DNA of 64,000 bases, from assembly GCA_020251025.1 (NCBI GenBank), contig JADCDI010000031.1, forward strand, positions 116,655-180,654, written 5' to 3'. Numbering within the stretch: position 1 is the first letter of the stretch; every line of letters begins with the position of its first letter. Shown here in pieces: positions 44,261 to 53,886 of this stretch. Source of the stretch: Rhodobacter sp. (lineage in GTDB: Bacteria > Pseudomonadota > Alphaproteobacteria > Rhodobacterales > Rhodobacteraceae). Below the pieces are notes generated by a model. The model saw only the letters and a program-made list of their open reading frames with translations, was not told the DNA's origin and searched no databases. The translations under genes were made by a program, and so were the position numbers.

Positions 44261-45718
44261 TCATTCAGCGGCGATATCCGCCGCCGAATCCCAGCCGGAG
44301 ATTGCCTTGACCTCGAGGAATTCCTCGATGCCCCAATGCCCGCCCTCGCGCGCGCGGCCCGAAGCCTTGACCCCGCCGAACGGCGCCCCCGCCCCGCGCG
44401 ACTTGCCGTTCATCTCGACCATCCCGGCGCGAAGCTGCCGCGCCAGGCGGTTGCGGCGCGGGCCGTCCTGGCTTTGGACATAGTTGGTCAGGCCGTAGGG
44501 CGTGTCATTGGCGATGCGCACCGCCTCTGCCTCGGTGTCAAAGGGGATGATCGACAGCACGGGGCCAAAGATTTCCTCGCGTTCGATCGTCATGCCGGGC
44601 ACGACATCGGCAAAGACCGTGGGTTTCACATAAAAGCCCCGGTTGAAGCCTTCGGGCAGGCCCGGCCCGCCGGCCACCAGACGCGCGCCTTCGTCGATGC
44701 CCTTGCGGATGTAGCCCTGGATCTGTTCCCACTGGCGGCGGTTCACCACCGGGCCGATGTGCTTGCCCGCCTCATGCGCCGGGCCGACCCTGATGCTGCC
44801 CGCAATCTCGGCGGCAATCCCGACCGCCCGCTCGTAGACGGAGCGTTCCACCAGCATCCGCGACGGCGCGTTGCAGCTTTGCCCCGAGTTGTTCATCATA
44901 TGGCGTACGCCGCGTTCCACCGCCCGGTCATCGGCGTCGGCAAAGATCAGGTTGGCCCCCTTGCCCCCCAGTTCCAGCGTGACACGCTTCAGCGTCTCTG
45001 CCGCAGCCCTGGAAATGGCCCGGCCCGCCCGGGTGGAGCCGGTGAAGGAAATCATTTCCACATCGGGATGCGCCGAAAGCTGGCTGCCCACCCCGGCCCC
45101 GTCGCCATTGACAAGGTTGAACACGCCGGGCGGCACGCCCGCGTCATGGCAGAATTCGGCGAACAGCAGCGACGACAGCGGTGCTTCCTCGGACGGTTTC
45201 AGCACGCAGGTACAGCCCGCCAGCAGCGCCGGAATCACCTTCAGCGTGACCTGGTTCATCGGCCAGTTCCACGGCGTGATCAGGCCGACCACGCCGATGG
45301 GTTCCAGCGCAATGCGGTCATTGGGGGCATGGGGCCCCAGCGGGCGGATGAACTGCATGGTCCTGAAGGCGGTGATGAAGTTTTTCAGGTGCCAGGGCAG
45401 GCATTCGGCCTGATCATCGCGCGCCATGTCGATGGGCGCGCCCATTTCCAGGCTGATCGCATGGGCCATGTCTTCCTTGCGCCTGTAATACTGCGCAAGG
45501 ATGCCCTCCACGCAGGCCAGACGCTGTTCGGGGGTGCTGACCGACCAGGCGGGCAAGGCGGCCTTGGCGGCGGCGACGGCCGCATCTGTATCGGCCTGAC
45601 CGCCCAGGCTTATGACCGCGCAGGGGTCTTCGGTGGACGGATCAATCACCGGACAGTCACGCGGGGCGGCAGGGGCCACCCAGGTGCCATTGATGTAGAA
45701 GTCGCGTTTTTCGATCAT
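44261..45718 (-). CDS. NAD(P)-dependent aldehyde dehydrogenase
   Basis: A 485-residue aldehyde dehydrogenase. Catalytic Glu249 is in LELGGKGAN and the nucleophile Cys282 in SGQSCNAPSR. Cofactor-binding residues include TPWNWP (148-153), KPSE (174-177) and the FTGSTRAG loop (225-232). EEIFGPVL is also present. The start at 45718 has GGAGGACGAA before it. The substrate is unknown. Its 3' end abuts the truncated TetR gene, so one border of the rearranged segment lies here. Confidence 0.94.
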   Translation of the reverse strand: MIEKRDFYINGTWVAPAAPRDCPVIDPSTEDPCAVISLGGQADTDAAVAAAKAALPAWSVSTPEQRLACVEGILAQYYRRKEDMAHAISLEMGAPIDMARDDQAECLPWHLKNFITAFRTMQFIRPLGPHAPNDRIALEPIGVVGLITPWNWPMNQVTLKVIPALLAGCTCVLKPSEEAPLSSLLFAEFCHDAGVPPGVFNLVNGDGAGVGSQLSAHPDVEMISFTGSTRAGRAISRAAAETLKRVTLELGGKGANLIFADADDRAVERGVRHMMNNSGQSCNAPSRMLVERSVYERAVGIAAEIAGSIRVGPAHEAGKHIGPVVNRRQWEQIQGYIRKGIDEGARLVAGGPGLPEGFNRGFYVKPTVFADVVPGMTIEREEIFGPVLSIIPFDTEAEAVRIANDTPYGLTNYVQSQDGPRRNRLARQLRAGMVEMNGKSRGAGAPFGGVKASGRAREGGHWGIEEFLEVKAISGWDSAADIAAE

Positions 45719-45797
45719 TTCGTCCTCCGTCTTTGCCACAAGGTGGCACCGCTTTGGCGAGGCCGCAAGCGTCTGTGGGGATGGCGGGTCTGTGCGC

Positions 45798-46835
45798 CTA
45801 CGGCCCGGTCCTGCTGCTCTTGCCCGCACCCGGTCCGGGCCGGGCAAGCTGACCTGCCGTCACCTCACCAGTGCTGATCCAGTGCATCGCCCCGCCGTGC
45901 GGCTCGGTCCATGCCTGAGGCAGCCCATTGACCGACAGCAGGAACATGCCCTTGCGCGGCGGCAGGGCAGCCGGTGCGAAGCCGGGGAATACGCGCGGGT
46001 TTTCATTGCTGACCCAGACAATACCCGGATCGCGGATCATCCCCGCCGCGAATTCTTCCCGATCTCGCTGATCGGCAAGATAGGTCAGGACGGCCGTGTG
46101 GAATACCACCAGAGTTGCCCCCTTCGGTGCCTCGGCAATCAACGTTGGCAGATCGTGGCGCAGATCACCCGCTACGATTCGGGGGCGCATCGTCCGGGCA
46201 ACCGCTATCGCGGCGCGCAGGCGTCCCAGCCGGTCATGATGTTCCGGCCAGACCAGCGCCTCAAGCCAGGCCACATCCGGATCGCGTGAAAGGTCCAGCG
46301 GGTTCAAATCCAGCCCGGCGCGCCAGATGATTTCGGGGTGCCGGTCTGGAAGCGGTGTATCGGTCGAGGTAACACAGGAGAACACAGGTGGTGCAGGACC
46401 GTCGCCTGCGGGGGGGTCCAGCCTGTGGCCTGTCCAGTGATAGCCATAGGCGTCTGGCAACAGGCAAAGCCCGGCTGACGCGCCGATTTCGATCAGCGCC
46501 AGCGGGCCCTTGATCCGGGCCAGCACAGGCATAAGCACAGCGCAGCGACCGGGTTCATTGGTCTGTGTCACATGTGTCAGCATGATCCTGGCAACGGACC
46601 GGGCATTGTCGCGAAGCGCCCGATCAAACGCGGCCACTGAGGCAGGTGTTCCGGCAACAAGGCGCAGAGCGGCGAACAGCAGATTGGGCTGCTGCCGCGC
46701 GGCCGGAAGACGACGCAGGAAATCCAGCGTACCCGGCGATCTCGCCACATGCCGGGCAAGCGTTTCGTAGAGCACGGATCGCCCCGCAGCTTCCCTGTCC
46801 GCAAAGTCCTGGTAGCGCTGTGCGATTGCGTCCAT
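45798..46835 (-). CDS. DUF2332 family protein
   Basis: A 345-residue protein of the DUF2332 family, with RYQDFADREAAGRSVLYE at the N-terminus, LIEIGASAGLCLLPDAYGYHW (about 115-135) and VFHTAVLTYLADQRDR. The GASAGL motif resembles a SAM-binding loop and the family has been linked to methyltransferase folds, but no activity is known. The frame is open upstream over the peroxiredoxin gene; the ATG at 46833-46835 is the fitting start. It is divergent from the peroxiredoxin gene across a 315-bp gap. Confidence 0.85.
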   Translation of the reverse strand: MDAIAQRYQDFADREAAGRSVLYETLARHVARSPGTLDFLRRLPAARQQPNLLFAALRLVAGTPASVAAFDRALRDNARSVARIMLTHVTQTNEPGRCAVLMPVLARIKGPLALIEIGASAGLCLLPDAYGYHWTGHRLDPPAGDGPAPPVFSCVTSTDTPLPDRHPEIIWRAGLDLNPLDLSRDPDVAWLEALVWPEHHDRLGRLRAAIAVARTMRPRIVAGDLRHDLPTLIAEAPKGATLVVFHTAVLTYLADQRDREEFAAGMIRDPGIVWVSNENPRVFPGFAPAALPPRKGMFLLSVNGLPQAWTEPHGGAMHWISTGEVTAGQLARPGPGAGKSSRTGP

Positions 46836-47150
46836 TTCCGTCTTTCGGCCCAACTGGTACCTTTGTTTTTTGGCGAAACCGCGCTGTCGCGGCAAGGGCG
46901 CTGATCTGGCGCGCCGGTGATCGCAGTTTCCGCAACCCGGCGGAGACCGGGAAATGGTGCGGATGCGCTGCGCTTTTTTTCTGTGACGCTGCGAAATGAC
47001 GGAAGGATCGTTCTGCCGGGCCGGGCCGGGGCGGCAGAGAAGCAGCATGGCAAAGTTCTGCGCCCGGCAGGCGGAACCGCCTGCGAAGGGGTGACGTTGG
47101 CGCGGCAAAGCAGTATCTCTGCGGCAGGCAACCGACCGAAGGAACATGTC
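46836..47150. other. 315-bp divergent intergenic region
   Basis: The gap between the divergent DUF2332 and peroxiredoxin genes must hold both promoters. I see no clear -35/-10 pair and no OxyR-like palindrome that I would defend. Open frames in it are extensions of the neighbouring genes with unusual composition. Confidence 0.4.
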
Positions 47151-47807
47151 ATGGGATTGCGCATCAACGATACCGCCCCGAACTTCACCGCCGACAGCAC
47201 AGTGGGGCCGATCACGCTGCATGACTGGATCGGCGACAGCTATGCGATCATCTTTTCGCATCCAAAAGATTTCACGCCGGTCTGCACCACCGAATTCGGC
47301 GCAGTGGCCCAGCTTGCCGGCGAATTTGCCAAACGCCGCACCAAGGTTCTGGGCGTTTCGGTGGACAAGGTCGAAGACCACCTGAAATGGAAGCGCGACA
47401 TCGAGCATTTCGCAGGCTCCCCCGCCGATTTCCCGATCATCGACGACACCTCGCTTGCCGTGGCCAAGGCCTATGACATGCTGCCCGCCGACGCCTGGCT
47501 GCCCGATGGCCGCACCCCGGCCCATACGGCCACCGTGCGCACCGTCTATATCATCGGGCCGGACAAGAAGGTGCGGCTGACGATGACCTATCCGATGTCG
47601 GTGGGCCGCAACTTTGCCGAGATTCTGCGCGCGCTTGATGCGGTGCAGATCACCGACGGCGTGCCGCTGGCCACCCCCGCCAACTGGGTGCCCGGACAGG
47701 ACGTGATCGTGGCGCTGGCGCTGAACAATGACCAGGCGGCCGAGAGATTCGGCGAGTTGGACATCAAGCTGCCCTACCTGCGCTTTGCCAGGTCTCCGGT
47801 GGCGTAA
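47151..47807 (+). CDS. 1-Cys peroxiredoxin
   Basis: A 218-residue Prx6-type peroxiredoxin that reduces hydroperoxides. The peroxidatic Cys45 is in the PxxxTxxC-like context HPKDFTPVCTTEFG. The C-terminal domain (about 150-218, TYPMSVGRNFAEILRALDA and the TPANWVPGQDVI block) is typical, and there is no second resolving Cys. The ATG at 47151 has AAGGA 8 bp upstream; the longer frame upstream is non-coding. A 9-bp stem hairpin follows the stop. Confidence 0.94.
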   Translation: MGLRINDTAPNFTADSTVGPITLHDWIGDSYAIIFSHPKDFTPVCTTEFGAVAQLAGEFAKRRTKVLGVSVDKVEDHLKWKRDIEHFAGSPADFPIIDDTSLAVAKAYDMLPADAWLPDGRTPAHTATVRTVYIIGPDKKVRLTMTYPMSVGRNFAEILRALDAVQITDGVPLATPANWVPGQDVIVALALNNDQAAERFGELDIKLPYLRFARSPVA

Positions 47808-47815
47808 CCGGCCAC

Positions 47816-47842
47816 GGATGGCGCAGTGATGCCGCGCCATCC
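47816..47842 (+). terminator. Hairpin after the peroxiredoxin gene
   Basis: GGATGGCGC (47816-47824) pairs perfectly with GCGCCATCC (47834-47842) around a 9-base loop, 8 bp after the stop. There is no T-run, so it may be a Rho-assisted end or an mRNA-stabilising structure. Confidence 0.5.
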
Positions 47843-47995
47843 GCAACCTGCCCCGCCTTTCCCGGCATGATCCCCCGGCGCTTTGGCGGGAAGCCGAAAA
47901 GTACCGGCCGAAGGGACCGCTGGCTGCAAAACACGCCATTCTTGCGCCCTGCGTGGTCTGCGCGGCCTGCTCCGGTCTGTTGCCCCTCCCGGGTC

Positions 47996-49072
47996 TCAGC
48001 CGAACCGTGCCGGATCAAGGGCGGCCACCGTCGGCGCGTCCAGCGCCGGGGGGCGCCCCGCCACCAGATCGGCCACCAGCGCCGATGCGGCGGGGGCGGT
48101 CTGAAAGCCGTATCCCCCCTGTCCGGCCACCCAGAAAAAGGCCGGATCGCGGATATCCCGGCCGATGGCCAGAACCCGGTCCGGGGCGAAGGTGCGCAGC
48201 CCCGCCCAGGACGCGATCAGCCGGGTGACCGGTTCTGTCACCATCGCCTCATACCGCGCCAGCCCTTTTGCCAGCACCATGTCATCGGCCCAGGCATCAT
48301 GCGGGTCCATCAGGTGCTCTTCGGCGGGCGACACCAGCAGCGCCCCGGCATCGGGTTTGGCGTACCAGGTTTCGCCCGCCCCGAAGATCATCGGCCAGGC
48401 CCGCAGGTCATGGCCGCCGGGTGCCGGAATGCGCGCCATTGACCGGCGCAAGGGGGTCAGGCCAAGGGGCTTGATGCCTGCAAGGGCGGCGATCTGATCT
48501 GCCCAGGCCCCGGCGGCATTGACCAGAAGGGCCCCGCCGAACGGCCCGTCACCGGTCGTGGCACGCCATCCGCCCGGCGCGCGGGCAAGTGCCGTCACCC
48601 GCGCCCGGGTGACGATCTGCGCCCCGTTTGCCCGCGCCTCGCGCAGGAAGCCCTGCAACATCAGGTCGGTATCGATATCCCAGGCATGATCGGCCAGGGC
48701 GGCATGGGCGACGGTCCGGCGGTTCAGGACCGGCACCCGCGCCACAGCCTCGTCCACCGGGACGGGCACAAGGTCCATCTCGGCAATGTCCGCTTCGAAC
48801 AGGGCCCGCTCTTCGCTGCGGGCAACGATCATCAGTCCGCGCGGCGACAGCACTTTGGGTGCGCTGCGAAGGTAATCGCCCCCCGCCATGCTCAGCGCGA
48901 CGACGGGCGGCAGGCCGTATCGCGGCTCGTAAAGGGCGGCAGACCGGCCCGAGGCATGGTGGGCCAGCGCCCCTTCCGCCTCAAGCAGGGTGACACTGCC
49001 CAAATGCGAAAGGCGTGCCGCCGCCGAGACGCCGGCAATACCGCCCCCGATGATCAGAAAATCGGCATTCAT
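47996..49072 (-). CDS. FAD-dependent oxidoreductase, DadA/glycine oxidase-like
   Basis: A 358-residue flavoenzyme of the D-amino-acid/glycine oxidase (DAO) family. The dinucleotide-binding motif is FLIIGGGIAGVSAAARL (5-21), followed by LLEAEGALAHHASGRSAAL. Near the C-terminus, VAGQGGYGFQTAPA contacts FAD. The substrate is unknown; a secondary amine or D-amino acid is usual. The ATG at 49072 gives the canonical MNADFLIIGGG start. Confidence 0.9.
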   Translation of the reverse strand: MNADFLIIGGGIAGVSAAARLSHLGSVTLLEAEGALAHHASGRSAALYEPRYGLPPVVALSMAGGDYLRSAPKVLSPRGLMIVARSEERALFEADIAEMDLVPVPVDEAVARVPVLNRRTVAHAALADHAWDIDTDLMLQGFLREARANGAQIVTRARVTALARAPGGWRATTGDGPFGGALLVNAAGAWADQIAALAGIKPLGLTPLRRSMARIPAPGGHDLRAWPMIFGAGETWYAKPDAGALLVSPAEEHLMDPHDAWADDMVLAKGLARYEAMVTEPVTRLIASWAGLRTFAPDRVLAIGRDIRDPAFFWVAGQGGYGFQTAPAASALVADLVAGRPPALDAPTVAALDPARFG

Positions 49073-49166
49073 ACGCGTCAGGCTGCCCTGCGGCGCGGAA
49101 AATGGCAAGGCGCGGCCCGCAGGCTCTGACGCGGCTGTGCGCGGGCAAGGATTGCTTCGCCACGAA

Positions 49167-49192
49167 AAAGGCCCGGATCGCCCCGGGCCTTT
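49167..49192 (-). terminator. Intrinsic terminator of the purine operon
   Basis: AAAGGCCCGG (49167-49176) and CCGGGCCTTT (49183-49192) form a 10-bp stem with a 6-base loop. On the minus strand it ends in a T-run (TTTTTCG). It lies 25 bp after the BMP-protein stop and closes the xdh-BMP operon. Confidence 0.85.
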
Positions 49193-49216
49193 CTGCCTTG
49201 AACCGGCGGCTTCGGC

Positions 49217-50299
49217 CTACTTCGGAATATCGCCTTCGATGCCTTCGACGTAGAAGTCCATGCCCAGCAGGTCGCCGTCGCTGGCGGTCTGGCCTTCGGC
49301 AAGCCAGGGGGTTCCGTCCTGCTTGTTCAGCGGGCCGGTGAAGGGGTGGTAGGTGCCGGCGGCGATCGCATCGCGCATCGCTTCTGCTTCGGCCTTCACC
49401 TCTGCCGGGACGGCTTCGGTGATTTCGCCGATTTCCACTTCGCCGCCTGCAATGCCTTCCCAGGCATCCGTCTGTTCCCAGGTGCCGTCGATCACCGCCT
49501 GCACCCGCTTGATGTAATAGGGTGCCCAGTTGTCGATGATGGAAGAGACGCGCGGGCTTGGCTTGTATTCCGCCATGTCCGACGCCTGCCCAAATCCGAT
49601 GGTGCCCGGCGTCTTGGCCAGCTCGGCCAGCGGCGCGGTGGAATCGGTGTGCGACAGGATCACGTCAACACCCTGTTCGATCAGCGCCTTGGCCGCGTCC
49701 GCCTCTTTCGCCGGATCGAACCAGGTATAGGCCCAGACGACCGAGATGGTGACATCCGGGTTCACCTTCCTGGCGTGAATGTAGCTGGCATTGATGCCCT
49801 GGATCACCTCGGGGATCGGGAAAGAAGCGATATAGCCGATCTTGTTCGACTTGGTCATGCGCCCCGCGATGGTCCCCATCACCGCGCGCCCTTCGTAGAA
49901 ACGTGCGTTATAGGTGGCGACGTTGGGATGTTCGCGCTTGTAGCCTGTTGCATGTTCGAACTTCACATCGGGGAACCTGGCGGCCACCGCATTGGTCGCA
50001 TCCATGTAGCCGAAGGATGTGGTAAAGATGATGTCGCAGCCCGACAGCGCCATCTGGGTCAGAACGCGTTCGGCATCGGCCCCTTCTGGCACGTTTTCCT
50101 GATAGGTGGTTTCCACCTTGTCGCCGAATGCCTCCTGCACGGCCAGAAGGCCCTGATGATGCTGATAGGTCCAGCCACCGTCACCGATGGGGCCGACATA
50201 GACAAAACAGGCCTTGGTCCTGTCCTGTGCCATGGCCGTGCCGGCAAGCGTCAGGCCAAGGCCCAGGGCGGCACCGGCAAGAAGGGTTCTGCGTTTCAT
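49217..50299 (-). CDS. BMP-family nucleoside-binding periplasmic protein
   Basis: A 360-residue binding protein of the basic membrane protein (Bmp/PnrA) family, which binds purine nucleosides or related compounds for ABC import. A signal peptide is present (MKRRTLLAGAALGLGLTLAG, cleavage after AMAQ), without a lipobox cysteine, so it should be soluble in the periplasm. FVYVGPIGDGGWTYQHHQG and CDIIFTTSFGYMDATNAVA are characteristic. GGGAG lies 7 bp before the ATG. It is the last gene of the purine operon, 47 bp after the second permease. Confidence 0.92.
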   Translation of the reverse strand: MKRRTLLAGAALGLGLTLAGTAMAQDRTKACFVYVGPIGDGGWTYQHHQGLLAVQEAFGDKVETTYQENVPEGADAERVLTQMALSGCDIIFTTSFGYMDATNAVAARFPDVKFEHATGYKREHPNVATYNARFYEGRAVMGTIAGRMTKSNKIGYIASFPIPEVIQGINASYIHARKVNPDVTISVVWAYTWFDPAKEADAAKALIEQGVDVILSHTDSTAPLAELAKTPGTIGFGQASDMAEYKPSPRVSSIIDNWAPYYIKRVQAVIDGTWEQTDAWEGIAGGEVEIGEITEAVPAEVKAEAEAMRDAIAAGTYHPFTGPLNKQDGTPWLAEGQTASDGDLLGMDFYVEGIEGDIPK

Positions 50300-50346
50300 T
50301 CCAATACTCCCAGTTGTGCCGGTAACCCCGGCTTTGAACTCATGCT

Positions 50347-51279
50347 TCAGCGCGAAGCATGGAAATTTCTTCCAAGGGCCGCAGGCGCGTTCAGCGCGGC
50401 GCGGCCCCGGCCGGCGGACATGATGACCAGCACAAGGATCGTTATCAGATAGGGGGACATCGACAAGTACTCTACCGGAATGCGCGCCCCCGCCGCCTGA
50501 AGATTTAGCTGTAGCACCGTAATTCCGCCGAAAAGATAGGCTCCAAGCAGGATGCGCCAGGGTTTCCAGCCGGCAAAGACCACAATGGCCAGCGCGATCC
50601 AGCCTGCACCTGCCGTGATGCCGTCGGTCCATTGCGGTACCCGCACCAGGCTGATGTAGGCCCCGCCCAGCCCGGCCATGGCCCCGCCGAACAGGATGGC
50701 TGCCAGACGGATGCGCTGCACCTTGTAGCCAAGCGCATGGGCCGCATCGTGATTTTCACCCACCGCCCGCAGGATCAGCCCGGCACGGGTGAACCTCAGC
50801 AGTGCCCAGACGGCGGCAACGATCAGGACCGACAGGTAAACCACGGGATCATGGCGGAACAGGATGGTGCCCAGCACCGGAATGTCGGCCAGCGGACCGA
50901 AGTCCAGTCGCGGGGTGGGCGGGGGCTTGATGCCGACATAGCCCTGTCCGATCAGCGATGACAGGCCCAGCCCGAACAGCGTCAGCGCCAGCCCCGTCGC
51001 CACCTGATTGGCCAGCAGCACCTGTGTCAGGAAGGCAAAGATCAGCGACAGCGCCGCCCCGCCCGCCGCCGCGGCGACAAAGCCCAGGACCGGGCTTTCG
51101 GCTTCCACCGCAATCGCAAGGCCGCAGACCGCGCCCATGATCATCATGCCTTCAACGCCCAGGTTCAGCACCCCGGCCTTTTCCACCACCAGCTCGCCCG
51201 TCGCCGCCAGCATGATCGGCACCGCCGCCACCATCAGCGAGGCAATCAGGACCGCCGGATTGATCGCGGAAAGATCCAT
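50347..51279 (-). CDS. BMP-type ABC transporter permease 2
   Basis: A 310-residue membrane permease with about eight to ten hydrophobic segments. GELVVEKAGVLNLGVEGMMIMGAV (about 28-51) is the family signature, and RAVGENHDAAHALGY (about 171-185) is the cytoplasmic coupling loop. It works with the other permease and the double ATPase in uptake of nucleosides or nucleobases. Its ATG overlaps the preceding stop (TGATG). Confidence 0.92.
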   Translation of the reverse strand: MDLSAINPAVLIASLMVAAVPIMLAATGELVVEKAGVLNLGVEGMMIMGAVCGLAIAVEAESPVLGFVAAAAGGAALSLIFAFLTQVLLANQVATGLALTLFGLGLSSLIGQGYVGIKPPPTPRLDFGPLADIPVLGTILFRHDPVVYLSVLIVAAVWALLRFTRAGLILRAVGENHDAAHALGYKVQRIRLAAILFGGAMAGLGGAYISLVRVPQWTDGITAGAGWIALAIVVFAGWKPWRILLGAYLFGGITVLQLNLQAAGARIPVEYLSMSPYLITILVLVIMSAGRGRAALNAPAALGRNFHASR

Positions 51280-52364
51280 CAGGCGGCCCTCCCGAAGCCA
51301 AGGCGGATGCGGTAGTTGCCAAGCATGTCCACCGCCAGCAGGAAGAACAGCAGCATCCCCTGAAAGGCCTGGATCGCAGCCGAAGGCAGGCCCAGCATGA
51401 ACTGCGCCAGCTCGCCCCCGATATAGGTCAGCGCCATCAAGAGGCCCGCCAGCAGGATGCCGATGGGGTTCAGCCGCCCAAGAAAGGCCACGATTATGGC
51501 GGTGAACCCGTAGCCGGAGTTGAAGTCGATGCTGATCTGGCCTGCCGGACCCGTCACCTCGAACAGCCCCGCCAGCCCTGCCAGCGCGCCCGAGACGCCC
51601 ATGCACAGCACCACCAGCCGGTTGGGGTTGACGCCTGCAAAGCGCGCGGCGCGCGGGGCCTCGCCGGCAAGGCGGATCTGAAAGCCAAGGATATGGCGCT
51701 GCAGCAGGATGTAGCTGGCGATCACCGCGATGAAGGCGGCGACGACGCCCCAATGCATGCCGGTGCCGGCGATCAGTTCCGGGTTGGCCGAGGTGGCCCA
51801 TTGCGACAGGTTGCGCGAGCCCGGAAACCCGCCGCCGTCGGGGCTGCGCAGCGCCCCCAGCGCCATCGAGGCCAGCAGCGATTGCGCCACATAGACCAAG
51901 AGCAGCGACACAAGAATCTCATTGGTGCGGAACCGGGTGCGCAGAATCGCCGGGATCATCGCCCAGACCCAGCCGCCAAAGGCGCCCGCCGCCACCATCA
52001 GCGGAAAGATCAGCCGGTTTTCGGACGGGTAAAAGGCAAGGCCCGCCGCCGCGCCAAAGATTGCCCCCATGATGTACTGGCCTTCGGCCCCTATGTTCCA
52101 GATGCCCGCGCGAAAGCCCAGGGACAGGCCGACGGCAATCAGGATCAGCGGCCCGGCCTTGACCAGCAGCTGCGGGCGCGAATAGCCGGAAAACTGCGGA
52201 TCGAACAGCGGGTCCCAGAAGATCGTGCGGACCGCCTCGAACGGGTCCTTGCCCAGAATGGCAAACATCACCCCGCCTGCAATCATCGTCAGGATCACCG
52301 CCAGAACCGGCGTTGCCGCCATCCAGAACCGTGACGGGGTGGGACGCTTTTCAAGGATGAACAT
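51279..52364 (-). CDS. BMP-type ABC transporter permease 1
   Basis: A 361-residue permease. It has a leading helix (ATPVLAVILTMIAGGVMFAIL), then GLSLGFRAGIWNIGAEGQYIMGAIFG (about 88-113) and RLAGEAPRAARFAGV as the coupling loop. The start at 52364 opens MFILEKRPTP; it lies within the 3' end of the ATPase gene with a 14-bp overlap. The start codon is chosen by family N-terminus. Confidence 0.92.
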   Translation of the reverse strand: MFILEKRPTPSRFWMAATPVLAVILTMIAGGVMFAILGKDPFEAVRTIFWDPLFDPQFSGYSRPQLLVKAGPLILIAVGLSLGFRAGIWNIGAEGQYIMGAIFGAAAGLAFYPSENRLIFPLMVAAGAFGGWVWAMIPAILRTRFRTNEILVSLLLVYVAQSLLASMALGALRSPDGGGFPGSRNLSQWATSANPELIAGTGMHWGVVAAFIAVIASYILLQRHILGFQIRLAGEAPRAARFAGVNPNRLVVLCMGVSGALAGLAGLFEVTGPAGQISIDFNSGYGFTAIIVAFLGRLNPIGILLAGLLMALTYIGGELAQFMLGLPSAAIQAFQGMLLFFLLAVDMLGNYRIRLGFGRAA

Positions 52365-53886
52365 GATGGGCCACCTCCATCCCGTGGGCACCGCCCATCA
52401 TCAGGCCGATCTCGTCCACCGTCAGGCCCTGTGTCGGCCTGGGTTCGGTCAGCCGGCCGCCGTTCAGCGCCGCAAAGCGGTCGGTGATTTCCAGCAGCTC
52501 GTCCAGGTCCTGGCTGATGACCACCACCGCTGCGCCTGCCGCCGCCCGGTCGATCAGCGCCTGGCGGATCGCAGCGGCAGCCGCAGCATCGACCCCCCAG
52601 GTCGGCTGGTTCACCACGACGATTGCCGGGGCCTGGCTTAACTCGCGCCCCACCACGAATTTCTGCAGGTTGCCGCCGGACAGGGCGCGTGCGGCCACCC
52701 GGATGCCCGGCGTGCGCACGTCAAAGCTGTCTACGATCTGCCCCGCAAAGGCGCGGGTTGCGGCCCAGTCGATGAAGCCGCGCGACACCAGGCCCTTGCG
52801 GACGGCACCCGACAGCAGGGCGTTTTCGGTCAGGCTCATGTCCGGGGCGGCTGCATGGCCCAGCCGTTCCTCGGGGGCTGCCACCAGCCCGGCCCGGCGG
52901 CGTTCGTTCGGGCCTGTATCGCCGCAGCCCGCGCCGTTGATGCGGATTCTGTCCCGCGCCGTGCGCACCTCGCCCGACAGCGCCAGAAACAATTCGTCCT
53001 GCCCGTTGCCCGCCACCCCGGCGATACCCAGAATCTCGCCCTTCTGCACGGAAAAGCCGATGTTTTTCAGTGCCGTGCCAAAGAGGTTGGGCGAAGGCAC
53101 CGACAGGCCCGAAACCTCCAGCGCCACAGCCCCCTTGGCCTTGGCGCTGCGGGACGGCGGGGTCAGCGTTCCGCCCACCATCATCTCGGCCAGGTCGCGC
53201 GCCGTTTTCCCGCGCGGGGTGCAGGTGGCCACCACCTTGCCGCGCCGCAGGATCGTCGCGGCATCGCACAGCGCGCGGATTTCCTCCAGCTTGTGCGAGA
53301 TATAAAGGATCGCCGTGCCTTCCGCCGAAAGCTGGCGCAGCGTCTGGAACAGGATGTCCACCTCCTGCGGGGTCAGAACAGAGGTCGGCTCATCCATGAT
53401 CAGCAGTTTCGGGTCCTGCAGCAGGCAGCGGATGATCTCGACCCGCTGGCGTTCGCCCGCGCTGAGGTCCCCCACCAGCCGGCCGGGGTCCAGCGGCAGC
53501 CCGTAGTCCTGCGAAACCTGGCGGATGCGCGATGCCAGCGCGCGCATCCCCGGGGGATTCTGCATGCCAAGGGCGACGTTTTCGGCCACGTTCAGCGCCT
53601 CGAACAGGCTGAAGTGCTGGAACACCATGGCCACGCCCTGCTGGCGGGCGACGCCGGGTTTGGACGGGGCATAAGCCGCCCCGCGCAGGGTCATCGTGCC
53701 GCTGTCAGGCTTGACCAGCCCGTAGATCATCTTGACCAGCGTGGATTTTCCCGCGCCATTCTCGCCCAGCAGGGCATGGACCTCGCCCGGTGCCACGGCA
53801 AAAGACACATCGCTGTTGGCCACCACGCCGGGATAGGCCTTGGTCAGCCCCTCGATTCGCAGCAGCACCTCCCCCGTCCCGGTCAT
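52351..53886 (-). CDS. BMP-type ABC transporter double ATP-binding protein
   Basis: A 511-residue protein with two ABC modules. The first has Walker A GENGAGKST (about 41-49), signature LSAGERQRVEI and Walker B LLIMDEPTSVL. The second begins near residue 250 with a degenerate GVAGNGQDE P-loop, LSGGNLQKFVVGREL and VVNQPTWGVD. The asymmetric second site is normal for sugar/nucleoside ATPases of this class. GGAGAGGG precedes the ATG. The start overlaps the xdhC stop by 4 bp, linking transport to purine oxidation. Confidence 0.93.
   Translation of the reverse strand: MTGTGEVLLRIEGLTKAYPGVVANSDVSFAVAPGEVHALLGENGAGKSTLVKMIYGLVKPDSGTMTLRGAAYAPSKPGVARQQGVAMVFQHFSLFEALNVAENVALGMQNPPGMRALASRIRQVSQDYGLPLDPGRLVGDLSAGERQRVEIIRCLLQDPKLLIMDEPTSVLTPQEVDILFQTLRQLSAEGTAILYISHKLEEIRALCDAATILRRGKVVATCTPRGKTARDLAEMMVGGTLTPPSRSAKAKGAVALEVSGLSVPSPNLFGTALKNIGFSVQKGEILGIAGVAGNGQDELFLALSGEVRTARDRIRINGAGCGDTGPNERRRAGLVAAPEERLGHAAAPDMSLTENALLSGAVRKGLVSRGFIDWAATRAFAGQIVDSFDVRTPGIRVAARALSGGNLQKFVVGRELSQAPAIVVVNQPTWGVDAAAAAAIRQALIDRAAAGAAVVVISQDLDELLEITDRFAALNGGRLTEPRPTQGLTVDEIGLMMGGAHGMEVAHHVHP

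Noticed and set aside
46296..46320. tRNA-like GGTTCAAATCC stretch
   Set aside because: It lies in the coding frame of the DUF2332 gene (LDLNPLDL), and no cloverleaf arms surround it.
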